Part shown: piece by piece, positions 11,110 to 22,196 of the stretch
Layout of the letters: every line of letters starts with the position of its first letter
Position numbering within the stretch: the first letter of the stretch is position 1
Origin: Typhlomys cinereus
Lineage: Eukaryota > Chordata > Mammalia > Rodentia > Platacanthomyidae
DNA length: 64,000 bases
Direction of reading: 5' to 3'
Assembly: GCA_023101885.1 (NCBI GenBank)
Contig: JALPQD010000076.1
Location: forward strand, 3,564,897-3,628,896
Program-made: the position numbers and the translations under genes
Notes under the pieces: model-generated
Databases searched by the model: none
What the model saw: only the letters and a program-made list of their open reading frames with translations
Told to the model about the DNA's origin: nothing

Positions 11110-11515
11110 GTGTCAACTTGACACACCTGGTATTAACTAAGATGGGCTGAGATCACAACTGGAAGGATCAACTGAGATCACCTGAAAGGATTATACCCGC
11201 CCTAGGTCCTATCCGAACCTCCAAAGACCTCAGAGGATCCTCCCAGTAATCAACCATATTAAAGACACAGAACAGACCACAGAGGAAGAGGAGAGACTCT
11301 CTGAAACTGTGCTTTTCTCTCCTACCGCCCAGCCCTCCAAGCCTTCAAGGCAACTAGAGACTCTCTAGGAATCCTCCAGCCTTCAGCCGGCACCCTTGGG
11401 TCTACTGGGCTGAGCAGCTACTGGCAGCCATCGTTGGACTATCTTGCCATATTTCATAAGCCAACTCAATATTCATCCTGTGAATTCTGTGACTCTGGAG
11501 AACCCTGACTCATAC
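11110..11515 (+). repeat. LTR-like repeat inserted in the ancient L1
   Basis: It contains GGGTGTCAACTTGACACACC near the start and TCTGTGACTCTGGAGAACCC near the end, both hallmark strings of rodent LTR families. It interrupts the ancient L1. I cannot name the subfamily, and no clean TSD is visible. Confidence 0.55.
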
Positions 11516-11519
11516 ATAA

Positions 11520-11690
11520 CTTTAGTGACATACATAACTGTTCCAACTTTTGTCCATTTTTCATCTTTTGTGATATGATCGAGTTTTTTGTATATTATTT
11601 ATTAGATATGTAACTTATGAATATTTTTTCCAAATTCATAACTTGTCTTTTCATTCTCTGATCAAAATTAAGAACTTCTTCCAGACCCTT
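11520..11690 (-). repeat. Ancient L1 (L1M-type) fragment, part 3
   Basis: TTTTGTCCATTTTTCATC, TTTTTTGTATATTATTTATTAGATATG and AATATTTTTTCCAAATTC follow the order of antisense L1 ORF2 3' sequence in old mammalian L1s. Confidence 0.6.
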
Positions 11691-12315
11691 GTTGCAGTGA
11701 TCGACAGTCAAGAGTCTTTTGAGCCAGTTTGGGCCCCACAGCAGGTTAAAGCCCATGCTGAGCTTCACCAGAAGATCCTGTGTTACTTGGAATTTTTAGG
11801 GTACAAGTGTAGCCCTGGGAGCCCTAATAAGCCTGTCTTGTCTTCAACATACCATTTAAATAGACAAGTAAGAAAGAAGAGTAGAGAAAGGAGATTTATT
11901 CAATGCAGTCGCTTTGGGAAGAGGAAAAAATAGAGGAATCAAATCCTCCCAAGTCCATTTTTGGGTTATAGTGGCATGAAATTTAGATTTAAATAGAGGG
12001 CAAGAAATAAGCACAGTTTAACATACTCCTTACCAAGGTGTGGTCCCACCCATCGCTGGCCTATCATTGTCTTCATTGTGGTCTGTCCATCAGGTTGGCT
12101 TAGTAGATTGTCAGAACTGTGAGAAAACTTCTTAGGAAACAAGCTCTTCTGGCTGTGACAAGGACTTCAGCCTTTTCCTTCCTCCAGAAAGAAATTCCTG
12201 AGGAAATTCCTATTCTTTAGAATTGTTTCAGTAGTCCGCCAAAAGAAGGGACACAAAAGTTTCTCTTTAGAGTGTCTTTGCTTCTGCTAGATGGTACCGT
12301 CGGTCTCAAAAAAAA
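11691..12315. other. Unassigned insertion, possibly LTR-like
   Basis: This block breaks the ancient L1 again and is not L1-like. A 96-codon plus frame (11643-11933) runs from L1 sequence into it and has no family I recognise. A minus-strand AATAAA lies at about 11897-11904 within GAGATTTATTCAATG. It could be an antisense LTR or other old insertion; I cannot name it. Confidence 0.35.
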
Positions 12316-12316
12316 C

Positions 12317-12405
12317 ATGGGCCGGGGATGTAGCTCAGTGGTAGAACATTTGCACAGAGCCCTTCATTCAGTCTCTGTAGGGCTCAGCAAACAAAGAAGA
12401 AAAAT
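12317..12405 (+). repeat. ID-type SINE
   Basis: GGGCCGGGGATGTAGCTCAG followed by TGGTAGAACATTTGC is the tRNA-Ala-derived head of rodent ID elements, with Pol III box A visible. A short A-rich tail (CAAACAAAGAAGAAAAATC) follows. Slightly diverged. Confidence 0.85.
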
Positions 12406-12433
12406 CATTCCCTGCTTTCCAAGCCCGTTGTAA

Positions 12434-12859
12434 TGTTAGGTACATTTTCAACTTGACAAATGGGGTCTAGAGCTCTGGGCATTTTTGTAAAGAATTAGTA
12501 GTTGAGTTAAGCCCTGAGCAAGTCTTCAGGAGACTGTCTAATTGGTCAGGAAGACCCATTGTGGGTGGGACTTTTCCCTGGGCAGGTGGATAAGACAGAG
12601 GAAGCTGGTAAAGAAGTTGGCATTCTTGGGTATACTTGGCCAGGCATCCTGATCTGGCAAGTGAGGTTTGCCTGTCTCTCAGCAGTACTATGAATGTGGT
12701 ATGTGTGCCTAGTTCCCTCAGCTCCTGGTGTTGGTATGAGTTCTTCTGCCAGCCTGGACTAAGAGACATAACTGGAAAATCCTAAGTCAAAATAAAACTC
12801 TTGTTTCCACTAGCTGTCTGATCATGAATTTATCAACAACATGCAGGGTAACTACAACA
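12434..12859 (+). repeat. MaLR solo LTR (family A), sense
   Basis: It runs TGTTAGGTAC...to...ACTACAACA. It shares ordered blocks with the provirus LTRs at 42454 and 44017: TTTCAACTTGAC, GAGCTCTGGGCA, GTTGAGTTAAGCCC, CTTGGCCAG, TCTGGCAAGT and a 3' end GCAGGGTAACTACAACA. A polyadenylation-like AATAAA lies at about 12793. The flanking 5-mers do not match, so the insertion is old. Confidence 0.8.
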
Positions 12860-12869
12860 ATGCTTGAGT

Positions 12870-13475
12870 TCCAAATTATTGATTTGTTTTCGGATAGTAC
12901 ATTGGGTGCTATATCTATGAGATATTTGGCTTGATGTAATGTCTCACAAAGAGTTACTAATAGTTTTGAAATTTTAGGTTTTGCATTTAGGTCATTCAGA
13001 TTTGTGTTTCATTTTGAACTAGTATTCATGTGTGGTTTAAATTTTAGATCAAACCCTTTTGTTTGTTTGTTTTGCATCTAGACATTTCAGCACCGTTTGT
13101 GGAAAAGTTTGACATCATTCTTCTTGCTTATCTTTGTACTTTTGTCAAAAATCAGTTGTTCATATATTTATGGATCTGTTCCTAGACTCTCCATTCTTCG
13201 CAGCGATCCACTTGTTTTTCTTTATGGCAATGCCACACAGCGTTGATGCCGGAGGTTTAAATAAGTTATGAAATTAAGGGTCCTTTAATCCTCTAGCATT
13301 GTTTTTCAGTTACTTTAGCTATCCTGGGCCTTTCACATTTCCACTTGAGGTTTAACGTTAGGTTCACCATTTCTACAGACAAGTGCTTTTGCCTATGGCA
13401 AACCAAAAGATTTTGGGATTTCATTGAATCTGTATCAATCAGTTGGAAAGACTGACATCTCAGTGCTGACTTGCC
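12870..13475 (-). repeat. Ancient L1 (L1M-type) ORF2 fragment, part 4
   Basis: Antisense ORF2 is readable in order: GATTTGTGTTTCATTTTGAAC (about 13001), CATTTCAGCACCGTTTGTGG (about 13083), TTTTGTCAAAAATCAGTTG (about 13140), GGATTTC/ATTGAATCTGTA (about 13415-13433). This is the best-preserved part of the element that starts near 4215. It has no intact frame. Confidence 0.75.
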
Positions 13476-14545
13476 TCCAAACCTGCCCAATTAGACTCAG
13501 TGAGAAAACATTCTTGGGTCAGATACTTTGTGCTGTCGTGCTCCTAGTCTGTCCTCCATGGTTGATAAGAGAATACTCAGACTGCGCAAGATATTGCTGC
13601 CAAACTATGAAATAAATGCAATGCTTATCAGCTTAATCCCTGGTCTGCCAAGTGTAAAATTAAAAAAAATCAAACGCTAGTCTTTTTCTTCATACTGTGG
13701 CAGATCATAGTTGGATCCCTGTTTGGAGACTGGTTGAAATACTTCAATCTCTCTGTGATGCTGTACTAGAAAGAAACTAGAAAGTTTGCTCATTATAGTG
13801 ATCAAAGCTGTGTCTCATTCTGTGTTAGTCTCATTTGGTCACCTCATCTCCTTTGTGACTTGGGGGGACAAGGAGAGATAGCAGGCCACACCTGTCAGTG
13901 GACCAAATACAGCTCAACACAGTGACAGGACAAGACACAGTCATGACTATTTTTAAAGCCATGTGGCTGATTGTTACTTGCTGATGAAAGCTATGGGGAG
14001 ACACGACAACGCAAGTACACAGGAGAACTTTAGGCATAATTTATGCTTCTTTAGAAAATGCAAACAGAAAGAATCATTTCCAAAGTATTCAAACCACAAG
14101 ATGACCCATGTTACCCTCATGAGGTGTCGGTCAGGCACCTTGTGGACATTCTCTAAATGTGAGCATTTAAAGCTACACTGGTATGATTCAGATTTCCCTA
14201 GTGCAGATGTCCCCATCTTTGCTCTCTCTGAGAGTTGGCAGCCAACACCAAGGAGGATGAGCGGAGCATTCCTTGAGAGGCTAAGCAATTCTTGTACTCA
14301 TCCCTTGCTGAATCCTTTCCTTGCTGGTCACAGCAGCAATTCTAAACCTTCCCATTCCTCTGCGTTCAGTAAGTACTGACTGCAGCCTTCTCTGTAGCCC
14401 ACTCTCCCGTCTGTACTTCCTCCATTTGGGCAGCTAAATCAACTTTCCAACTAAACTTCTCCACTTCACTTCTAAATATATTGATCATCTCAGGAAAGGT
14501 CTCATCCAGGGACAGGCATCCTTCCCTTTCCATGTCAATCAGAAT
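13476..14545. other. Unassigned sequence
   Basis: No repeat or gene recognised. The longest frame, 13963-14379 plus (138 codons), is overlapped by a comparable minus frame and has no domain, signal or splice context, so I treat it as chance. Confidence 0.4.
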
Positions 14546-14895
14546 TTTTGTTGCAGTGATGAATAACTGAGAGGAAAGAATCTAAAGAAGGGTTTACTTT
14601 GGCCCAGGGTTTTGCAGGTTTTGGTCCACAGTTATGGATGGCCTCATGACTTTGGGTCTGAGCAGAGGCAAAATATCATGGTGGCAGTAATAGGATAGAG
14701 TAAAGCAGCTCACCTCGAAGCAGACAGGAAGCAGAGAGAGGAAGGAAGGGAGGGGACAGGATTCATCTTTCCTTGGCATGCCTTGAATGGCCTATTTTCC
14801 TCCAGCTAGGTCCACTTCCTTCTTTCACCATCACTCCAAAATGCCTGCATGCTATTAATCCATCAAAGGACGAACTCACTGAGTAGTTCAGAATG
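14546..14895 (-). repeat. MaLR-like LTR, antisense
   Basis: TTGCAGTGATGAATAACTGAG, GGGTTTACTTTGGCCC, ATCATGGTGGCAGTAATAGG and GCAGACAGGAAGCAGAGAG follow the antisense order of MaLR LTRs (compare 29325-29490 and 38625-38960). The right end fades near CATCAAAGGACGAACTC. Confidence 0.6.
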
Positions 14896-14933
14896 TTCAG
14901 AATCCAGTTCCCCAAAAACCAATCAGCTTGCAA

Positions 14934-15003
14934 GCACACACACACATACACATACACACACACATGTGCATGTTCAATGTACATGCATGAATGCACATAC
15001 ACA
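14934..15003. repeat. (CA)n-rich microsatellite
   Basis: Imperfect CA/CATA repeats with ATGTGCATG interruptions. Probably an old SINE tail, but the body is not recognisable. Confidence 0.75.
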
Positions 15004-15009
15004 TATAAA

Positions 15010-15590
15010 AACAAAATTTTAAAGATATGTCTAAACTTAGTGAGTATATAAAAATAGGCTGTAAATGAGAAGTTAGTCTAAAGAAAGATTATAAGAAATA
15101 GCAAGGATTGTGAGCATCATTTACTGAGCGTGTACTACCTATCTAAAAGCTTACATTTAGCTTAATTTTTAATTAACCAAATACCCTCTTGGTAAAGTAT
15201 TGTTTTTGTGTATTACCTATGTAGAAATTAACATTAGCTGGCGTGGCTTAACCTAGATGACCACAGCATCTTAGCTACTACCACACTGGTCAAGGGTGAA
15301 CTCTGTGGTGTTCCACTTCTCTCCCCCCTAGTAAAACTAGCCTGGCTTCCCTCATCAACCTTGTATAATAATTCTTTATGCATTAATTATTCTTGTGGAA
15401 TAGTTATTCTTCTAATAAAATTTTTTTAGAACCAAAAAACTGAACCATAGTGCTTAGAGGCATATAGTAGGATTTTGGAAAGGGGCATCTTTACAAAGGA
15501 GAGAAGATGGGTGGTGTTTATGAAGAGCAGGACAGTCGGGAGCTTTACTAAGATTGCCTAAAGCAGAAGGAAAACATTGTCTTTTAAGTG
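15010..15590. other. Unassigned sequence
   Basis: No repeat family or coding region recognised. AT-rich around 15030-15200 and 15360-15430. Confidence 0.4.
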
Positions 15591-15596
15591 ATATCC

Positions 15597-15817
15597 ACCT
15601 TATTTTCTGAGATGGGGATCTCTCATTGGGATCTAGGACTTGCCTATTAGCCTGGACGTCTGGCCAGCAAGCCCCAAGGATCCTTCTGTCTCCACCTTCC
15701 CAGCATTAGTATCCACCATGATACTAAGCGTGATCCACCATGTCTGGTTTTTCATGTAGGTTCTGGAGGGTTGAACTCAATCTTCATGCCTGCGAAAACT
15801 GAGCTATCATGCCAGCC
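15597..15817 (-). repeat. B4-type SINE, antisense
   Basis: GAGATGGGGATCTCTCATTGG, then CTGGCCAGCAAGCCCCAAGG, TCCTTCTGTCTCCACC, a B1-like CCCAGCATTAG core, and a tRNA/ID-like end (TGAACTCAATCTTCATGC...GAGCTATCATGCCAGCCC). This is the B1+ID composite of rodent B4. Moderately diverged. Confidence 0.8.
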
Positions 15818-16250
15818 CATTCTAGACATATCTTAACATTGACTCTCTTCATTTGCATTCTCCTTTCTTCAGTGCAGACTCTCTGGGCCTTATTCCCTCA
15901 TAACCTAGTTGCTGTTATTCCTCCTACTTCTTCCGTGGCTTCACTGCATACCTCACTCCAGGGCCAAATATACTTGTTGACTCTCTTTAACCACATGAGC
16001 TTTGGGTGGCAGCTACTATGCTGTGTAAATTTCATCCTAACATCTTTCATTTTCTTCCCTTATATATTCTCCCTGCTGAAAGCAAGCTGGCACTAATCAT
16101 ACCAGACCCACTCCAGATGCCACTAGAGGTTTCTCCTCAGGCACAGTGGGAACGGCACTGCTTCTTGAAATCCTAGGTATCTTCCAGTCCTACCAACAGC
16201 TTCAGCATGTCTGGTCAGTCCTGGAAAACTCCAGCTGGATCAGTTTTTGT
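15818..16250. other. Unassigned sequence
   Basis: Nothing recognised. A 95-codon plus frame (15809-16096) encodes a hydrophobic stretch but begins inside a SINE, so it is not supported as a gene. Confidence 0.4.
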
Positions 16251-16254
16251 CATG

Positions 16255-16259
16255 TGAGT

Positions 16260-16312
<53 letters not shown>

Positions 16313-16535
16313 GGGGAACACTGTGTATGCTTGTGGAGGCCCAAGGGAATCATCCTGGATTGTTCTACTTCCTTATTGCTTTGCCCTAGAGTTTTCCAAG
16401 CTTTGTCTTCCAGGACTGGAAGTGCAGGCCACTGCCATTTCTGTTCAGGGATTTTACATAGGAACTGGAATCTGAACGCAGGTCCTTCTGTTTGTGAGGT
16501 AGAGGCTTGACCCCTGACCTGTCTCTCTTCTTTGG
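16255..16535 (-). repeat. B2-like SINE with (CA)n tail, antisense
   Basis: A pure (TG)n run at about 16265-16310 is followed by the family core (CATCCTGGATTGTTCTACTT, TTGCTTTGCCCTAGAG, AAGTGCAGGCCACTGCC). The antisense tRNA-like head is GAGGTAGAGGCTTGACCCC. Same family as 1060, 3899 and 31003. Confidence 0.82.
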
Positions 16536-17165
16536 GTTTTCTTAGCTGCATCATTCTTAGCCTAGTTACTAGTTGATTCCTTCCTCAATTGGACAAGTCT
16601 TCAAGGCATGCTTATTATGGACTGGGCATTAGAATACCATGGTGATCAAGATAAACACCTAGCTCTGCTCTCTGGGGAGTTATCTAATAGGGATGGAAGA
16701 AGGAAAAGAAATAACCAATGCTAATAAAGTGAAACAAGTGCTGTGGTGGGGGATGCTAGGTGCTGTGTGCCGCTTAGGGGAAGACCTGCTATGAAGCAGG
16801 GACAGGCTGGCGGTAGGCCCAGAATGCAGCAAGTCCATGGGAAGAGACTGGGAGTGACACCTATGGGTTGGGAGTCAAGGCACTGAACAGAAGACTTGCA
16901 GACAGAGAAAACCCTGCTGTTGTGTTTCCCAAGGCTGTTCAGTGACAGACAGGCAGGTAGAAGACCAGGATGACACAGTGCATGCACCCGTTAGGATTCA
17001 ACTTCAGCCTGCAGAGAACCCGTGTAGTTCAGGATGGACAGTGGCAGCTGTAGTTCAGAAATGGTTCATCCCCCATGCTGGCAGCTCAGTCCTGGTGTGG
17101 CAGAGTCAAGGTTACGGAACCTTTAAGAGGGGGTTCAGTGGAGGGTAGGTCGTTCACAGGAACTC
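16536..17165. other. Unassigned sequence
   Basis: No gene or repeat recognised. Reading frames on both strands are short and mutually overlapping. Confidence 0.4.
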
Positions 17166-17460
17166 TATCCTGAGCAATTGGTTTATTATGAATCATGGAA
17201 ATGGGAATGGATCAGTTCTCTCAAGAGCAGGCCGTTGGCCTCTGTCTACCTATCTTGCTGCATGATGTCTTCCCCATAACTCCCCCTCCCCATACTCCTT
17301 CCATGATAGCATCTGCCATGGTATGATGCAGTTGGAGGGGCCTCAAGAGGCCAGATGGGGTCAGATTATCCTGAACTTGAAGCCTCCAAAATTATAAATA
17401 AGCCTCTTTTCTGTACAAAGTGCCCGACCTTGGGTATTGTATCATAGCAACACAGTGGTT
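17166..17460 (+). repeat. MaLR/MLT1-like LTR fragment
   Basis: It ends with the sense 3' signature of MaLR LTRs: CCTCCAAAATTATAAATAAG, CCTCTTTTCTGTACAAAGTG, CCTTGGGTATTGTATCATAG, CAACACAGTGG. AATAAG is the likely polyadenylation region. The 5' part is decayed. Confidence 0.65.
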
Positions 17461-20450
17461 TACGAAGGTTGCCTCCTCCATCCTTTACTTGCCCACCCCT
17501 ACAATGCACACCTCCTTTCTCCTTTTGCTCACGGTGTTCATCAGCATGAGTTTCCCACGTCCAAGCTTGAAGCCAGTCACTTGATTGGAAGCAGATCGAT
17601 CTCAAGCAGCTCGCCAGGAGCCTTCCCTTACCCCATTTCTATGTGACAACCCCCAAATAATTCAGAGTCATGCGAGCCTTGAGATCACCTATGTTCCCTT
17701 CTCCAGACCTCATAACTCTTGCAAAAAAATCTTCCTCAAGCAGAGGAATTTTGTGGCTTTGTTTGATCTTTTAATGTTGCTGTTTTCAGGATGTAACTTT
17801 TCTCTTCCTCTCAAGCCTGCTCTCTAGGCAGCCATCCAAAAGAGGAGAGGTCTGGAGTCCTCAGCTGCTCCCAGGGCACACATCAAGACAGAGATGAAAA
17901 TGTAGGCCAATGGTCTGGGATGTCTTTATGAACATCTCTCAGATGACTTGGCTGGAGTCTTCCTCTTGCGTCAGAACTCAATGGCTTTAACAACACAGTT
18001 CGATGAAAACATTTTTTTTCTCTCAGCCATGTTACGGTTATTAAGCGGTAACCTTGGAAACTATATACATGATTTAATTTCTCTTTGAACTAATTTCTTC
18101 TGGTTTTATGGACATATCCTGGGTTTATGTCCAGGCATAAAAGTAGTCTTAAATATGATCATCATATGACTCGTTGGCTTAGTAAAATTCTCTGCTTTCT
18201 GGATATCTTACTTAGAGGTTAGCATTAGACACAAAGTGCAATAAAAATTAATTGGGACTGAGTTGCTTTCTAGTTTTTAAAACGGAAATAACATAGGTCT
18301 GCAAGTTTTTAATCAGAAATCTAAGAATTAAAATATCTCACATATTAGAGAACAGTAAAGTGCTTATATCATTTGGCATCCAGACTTGCTGCTGGGGGCT
18401 CGGTGATATTCCTGATGTGGAATGTCTGGATATCTACTATAGAGGGGGAACCTGGTGCCAATTCAGCACATGAGTTTGGTGACCACATGAGCGAGAATCT
18501 TAGTTTTGGTGCACTGACAAGGTTCCATCAATGGGAATTGTTTTCGTTTTATAGAAAGGGGTGGAGGATAACCCATGAACACAGCCTGCAATTTTTCTCT
18601 CATCTCTTCTGAGAACATTTCTTATGCTGATCTGGTGGACACTTCAGATTTATTTACTGAAGAACTCCAATACGACTTGGAGGTATAAGGCACAGGAATG
18701 AAGAAGTACTTAAGGATCGGAATTCTTCCCTTGGCATCTTGTTTCTGTTTTGACCTGGATATGGTAATGATGATAGATTATTATTTACTTAGCTTGTGTG
18801 AACCTTGCTTTCTTAACCTTTATGGTGCTCAATACTAACTGCCTTTGTTACATTTCAGTTTCGGTGGGGTGTGAATGAGAAGTTGGTGAGCACGAGAAGA
18901 TATGCTGGAATTCACAACTAAAGAAAGGGAGTGATCTAGAACGAGGATGCTTGACAGGTAAGGGAAAAGCTATGGATAAATGCTGGGGTCATGGCTTTAT
19001 CATTGTTCAGATCTGGACTGTCTTTTGGGGGTCTGCAGCACCAAGATCTGCAGAAGTTACTTTCTATTCATCTTACCACACCCATAGGAGGTGGCTACCA
19101 TCATTCTGCACTTGAGGAATGACACAAACTTGGTCAAGGTTACACTACCACTTCACTCCTGAGTCAGACTGGAAACCAGAAATGTTCAGTGGGAAGCGCC
19201 TCTTCTAATTGCAAAACTGTTTTTGCAATAGTGAATGTTTTGTGGTTGTTGTTTTATATTTTGCAAATTGAGCACCAAATGGGCTTTGTAAGAAATGAGA
19301 TAGCTCACTTCTCTTACATGTAGATTCTAGACAGTATCAATAAATCACACGCTCTGGAAACTCAGGGGAAATTAGCAATTGCTTAATATTTGGGAAAATC
19401 TATATTCATTTCCCGTTGTGGTAGAGTTTTACTCTCACCATACAATCTTTATAAGCAATCAAAGAGATTTACAAGCTTAAAAAACATTTACTGATCCAAT
19501 CTTTCCTCCTAAGGCTCAGACACAGTAAAACACCATCATTTTTATATATAGTCCTTTTGGCCTAATTGTGTCCTTGCCCTGAATAAGATGCTGAATTGAG
19601 AAATCCAAACCAGCCCTGCAAAGCATTCTCCTGTCTTATTTCCACCAAGGTGTGCAGTCCATGGTGGTAAACACATAGTGCATAGTGGAGTAAGTGTGGT
19701 CGAGGCTGTGGTGTGGAAGACCAACTAGCAAACAGTATGGGATTTATTTTAGTTTCTCTTTCTCTCTCTTTCTCACTCTCTCTCTCTCTCTTCCTCTCTC
19801 TCTTTTTCTCTTTTGATCAGAGCAGGATCTCCTGGGTATTCAAAGCCCCATGAAGACTTTCCTTGACTTCTTTTGCCTGCCAAATTACATCTTGGCCAAC
19901 TTCTCTATGGACTGAGACACCTCCTGGATGTATTTAGCCAATTGTTGATTCATGTCTGTCAGTGGCTTTAATTAGGTAAAACACCTAGAAGGAACTAGCT
20001 TCCAAGAGGTGGATGTAGATGAGAATGGCTTGGATTCCAGCTTTCATTTGGAGTCTTTATATATGACATAACCAAGTACTTCACTAGTGATTGTCACCTT
20101 CTCTAAGAGCTCTTGGGACTTTTGGTTTCCTTCATTTATTTCTCCTGTATAATTAATTAAAAGATGGTTGTATACCTTACATGTGCTCAAGTATTCTGTA
20201 TCTTGAATCATTTTCCAGTGATTAAGCGCATGTATAGTTCTTGCTCTCATAGAATTCACAGTCTACTAAGGAAGATGGACAATTAATCAAATAATAAACA
20301 CAGAATTGCCAAAAATATAGTTGAAGAAATTTATGGTATCATGAAAGTTGTGGCTATTGGAAAGTCTTCCTTTATATGTGATATATATATATAGTCTATT
20401 TTCTGTTACTTGAGGCTGCAGGGTGCTTTGTTAACAAAAGAGCTGTGTCT
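17461..20450. other. Unassigned 3-kb stretch
   Basis: No gene or clear repeat family. It holds a (CT)n tract at about 19757-19805 and a short (AT)n at about 20378-20393. Reading frames are at most about 80 codons, without domains. If the locus has single-copy or conserved non-coding DNA, this is one of the likelier places. Confidence 0.35.
19757..19806. repeat. (CT)n microsatellite
   Basis: TCTCTTTCTCTCTCTTTCTC-type pyrimidine repeat, directly visible. Confidence 0.85.
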
Positions 20451-20452
20451 GG

Positions 20453-20582
20453 TTATAGGATTATAACCCCAGCTACTAGGGAGGCTGAAGTTAGGAAAAG
20501 CACACATCCAAGGTCTGGCTGGACTACAGAGGAAGTTTAAGGTCATCCTGCATAACTCAGGGAGACCCTGTCTGCTCTATGA
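20453..20582 (+). repeat. B1-like SINE remnant
   Basis: AACCCCAGCTACTAGGGAGG, CTGAAGTTAGGAAAAGC, TGGCTGGACTACAGAGG and ACTCAGGGAGACCCTGTCTG follow the 7SL-derived B1/Alu order. Diverged, with a truncated 5' end. Confidence 0.7.
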
Positions 20583-20584
20583 AT

Positions 20585-21955
20585 GGTCCACTTGATACAA
20601 TCTAAAATCACTCAGGGAAATGGGCTGTGGCAGATCGTCTTGGTTACTGTAATAGAGGTGGAAAGACTTCTCTCCAACCCCCATGGGTGGCACCATTCCA
20701 TGCCTGGAACCCAGGACTGTCTAACGGGAGAACAGGAACAGATCAGTAGCAGACATTCAATCATTACTCTGTGTGTGTTGACTGCAGTTCCCACATCACA
20801 ACTGTTGCTTTGATTTCCCCATCATGGTGTGTGCCTTGAGCTGTGAGCTCACGCAAACCCATTCTCCTTTAAGTCTCCTTTTCTCTCTATTTATTTATTT
20901 ATTTATTATTATTTTTTAAAATATTTATTTATTTACTTTTATTTCTACTCATACAAACTTAACAGGTACGATCCCTTCCCTCCCTCCACCCCCCACCTCC
21001 CTGTGCCCCCTCCCCTCCCCTTTCCTTCCCCATCCCCCAGTGCCTCCCCCTCCCATCCCCGGAGCATCCTTTAATGAGCATGCCAAACTCTCCTCTGGGT
21101 CCTCTTCTCCGATGAGGTGCAAAGACCCAGGGGCATATCCCAGAACCCTTTCCTGTGTTCCCCTTAAGCTTAGGAACACTACTGTGGCTGTCAATCCCTT
21201 GTCTCCAAGGATCCTAGTGCCTTTAGCAAACGCCAGACTTTGTGGGGTCAATAGTGTGTTGGTCATTGCGCAGGGCATGCGAAGTCCAAATGTGATTGCT
21301 TCGACCCTAACTTGTATGGAGTATCTTGCATATCATTACTCCTCCCATCCTTGTGCTCTTACAATCTTACCGTTCCCTCTTCCGCAAATTTCCCTGAGCT
21401 TCAGGATGGGGAGAGATTAGGATGGCCTAGTTCTGGATGGTTGATATAGAGTCTCTGATGTTCTGGATTATGGTTTGTTGATTTATTTTTTTCGGTTTTG
21501 CTGCTCCTGCAATGCCCTTCACTCCATCCTGATGAGTATTGGATATCACCCCCTGGCTAGAGATAAAAACCTGTTAAATTAGAATCTTGTTATAAGAGTA
21601 TATTCAAAGGTAGATGTAATAAAAGTAGGAAACCGCGGTGAGAGAGGGGTCAATCACCCATTTGTGAAATGGTTACTTTCTATCTGCCAGACTATACGTT
21701 TTCCCCTTCTGGTAAGATCATACCCCATCAGTTGTAAATGATCTGTGAACTTAACCAGATGTCTCATTGCTTACTTGCAGTCCTTGATGGTGGCCTATTT
21801 TCTCTGCTGTAACATGGTCCCCTCTCTCCTTGTTACTGGTGTGTTCCTCCTTCCCCATCCCTCCTGTTCATAATCTTAGCAATTACTGTAGTTATTACAA
21901 CTCTCTCTTTTTTTAATCATAGCAACAGGAAAAGTAAATACGAACTATCTCAAGA
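20585..21955 (+). repeat. Rodent MaLR-like LTR split by L1-2
   Basis: Sense features: GCTGTGGCAGATCGTCTTGG, CCATGGGTGGCACCATTCC, GCTGTGAGCTCACGCAAACC, ATTCTCCTTTAAGTC. It resumes after L1-2 as AATCATAGCAACAGGAAAAG at about 21916, the usual LTR 3' end. The break inside an otherwise continuous motif order shows that L1-2 inserted later. Confidence 0.6.
20893..21908 (-). mobile_element. L1-2: 5'-truncated LINE-1, 3' UTR only
   Basis: About 1.0 kb matching the 3' UTR of L1-5 in antisense. It includes the AT-rich tail, the C-rich (sense G-rich) tract at 20973-21060 and the CACTCCATCCTG, CACCCCCTGGC and CTGCTGTAACATGGTCCCC blocks. It stops about 70 bp short of the ORF2 stop, so it carries no ORF2. 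CTCTCT near both edges may be a decayed TSD. Reading frames of up to 126 codons inside it are non-coding 3' UTR. Confidence 0.85.
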
Positions 21956-21972
21956 TAAAAAACTAAAAGGAG

Positions 21973-22195
21973 GATTCTGGATGTGGCTTAGTGGCAGAGT
22001 GTTTACCTACACTATGCAAGGCCCTAGTTTCAATTCCTACTTCGACTTTCTTCCCCCCCCCCCCCACCGTGGAGCTCACCAAGTGTAGTGATTACATACA
22101 TAAAATGCTAGCACTCTGGAGATTGGGGCAGATAGACCATGAGTTTAAGGCCAGTCTGGGATACACAGTGATCTTCAATCTCAAAAAAAAGCATA
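21973..22195 (+). repeat. B4-type SINE, sense
   Basis: An ID-like head (GGATGTGGCTTAGTGGCAGAG...GCAAGGCCCTAGTTTCAATTCC) is joined to a B1-like part (TGCTAGCACTCTGGAGATTG...GGCCAGTCTGGGATACACAG). A C-rich run lies at 22049-22066 and an A-run ends it. This is the sense orientation of the composite at 15597 and 31293. Confidence 0.78.
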
Positions 22196-22196
22196 T

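Noticed and set aside
11643..11933. 96-codon frame as a novel small protein
   Set aside because: It starts within ancient L1 sequence and crosses into an unidentified insert, so an evolved gene with that boundary is unlikely.
12317..12405. tRNA gene suggested by an intact box A (GTAGCTCAGTGGTAGA)
   Set aside because: The sequence continues into an ID SINE body and A-rich tail, with no cloverleaf acceptor stem pairing. It is a tRNA-derived SINE.
13963..14379. 138-codon plus-strand frame
   Set aside because: A 104-codon minus frame overlaps it, composition is unremarkable, and no domain, signal or splice context was seen.
14934..15003. Regularly spaced CA units considered as a CRISPR-like array
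   Set aside because: It is a simple dinucleotide repeat in a mammalian genome, with no spacers or unique repeats.
21040..21420. Frames of 78-126 codons in the L1 3' UTRs (also 4804-5070, 27337-27573, 50856-51122)
   Set aside because: The similar peptides reflect the shared 3' UTR downstream of the ORF2 stop. Frames are not maintained consistently between copies and no protein family is evident.
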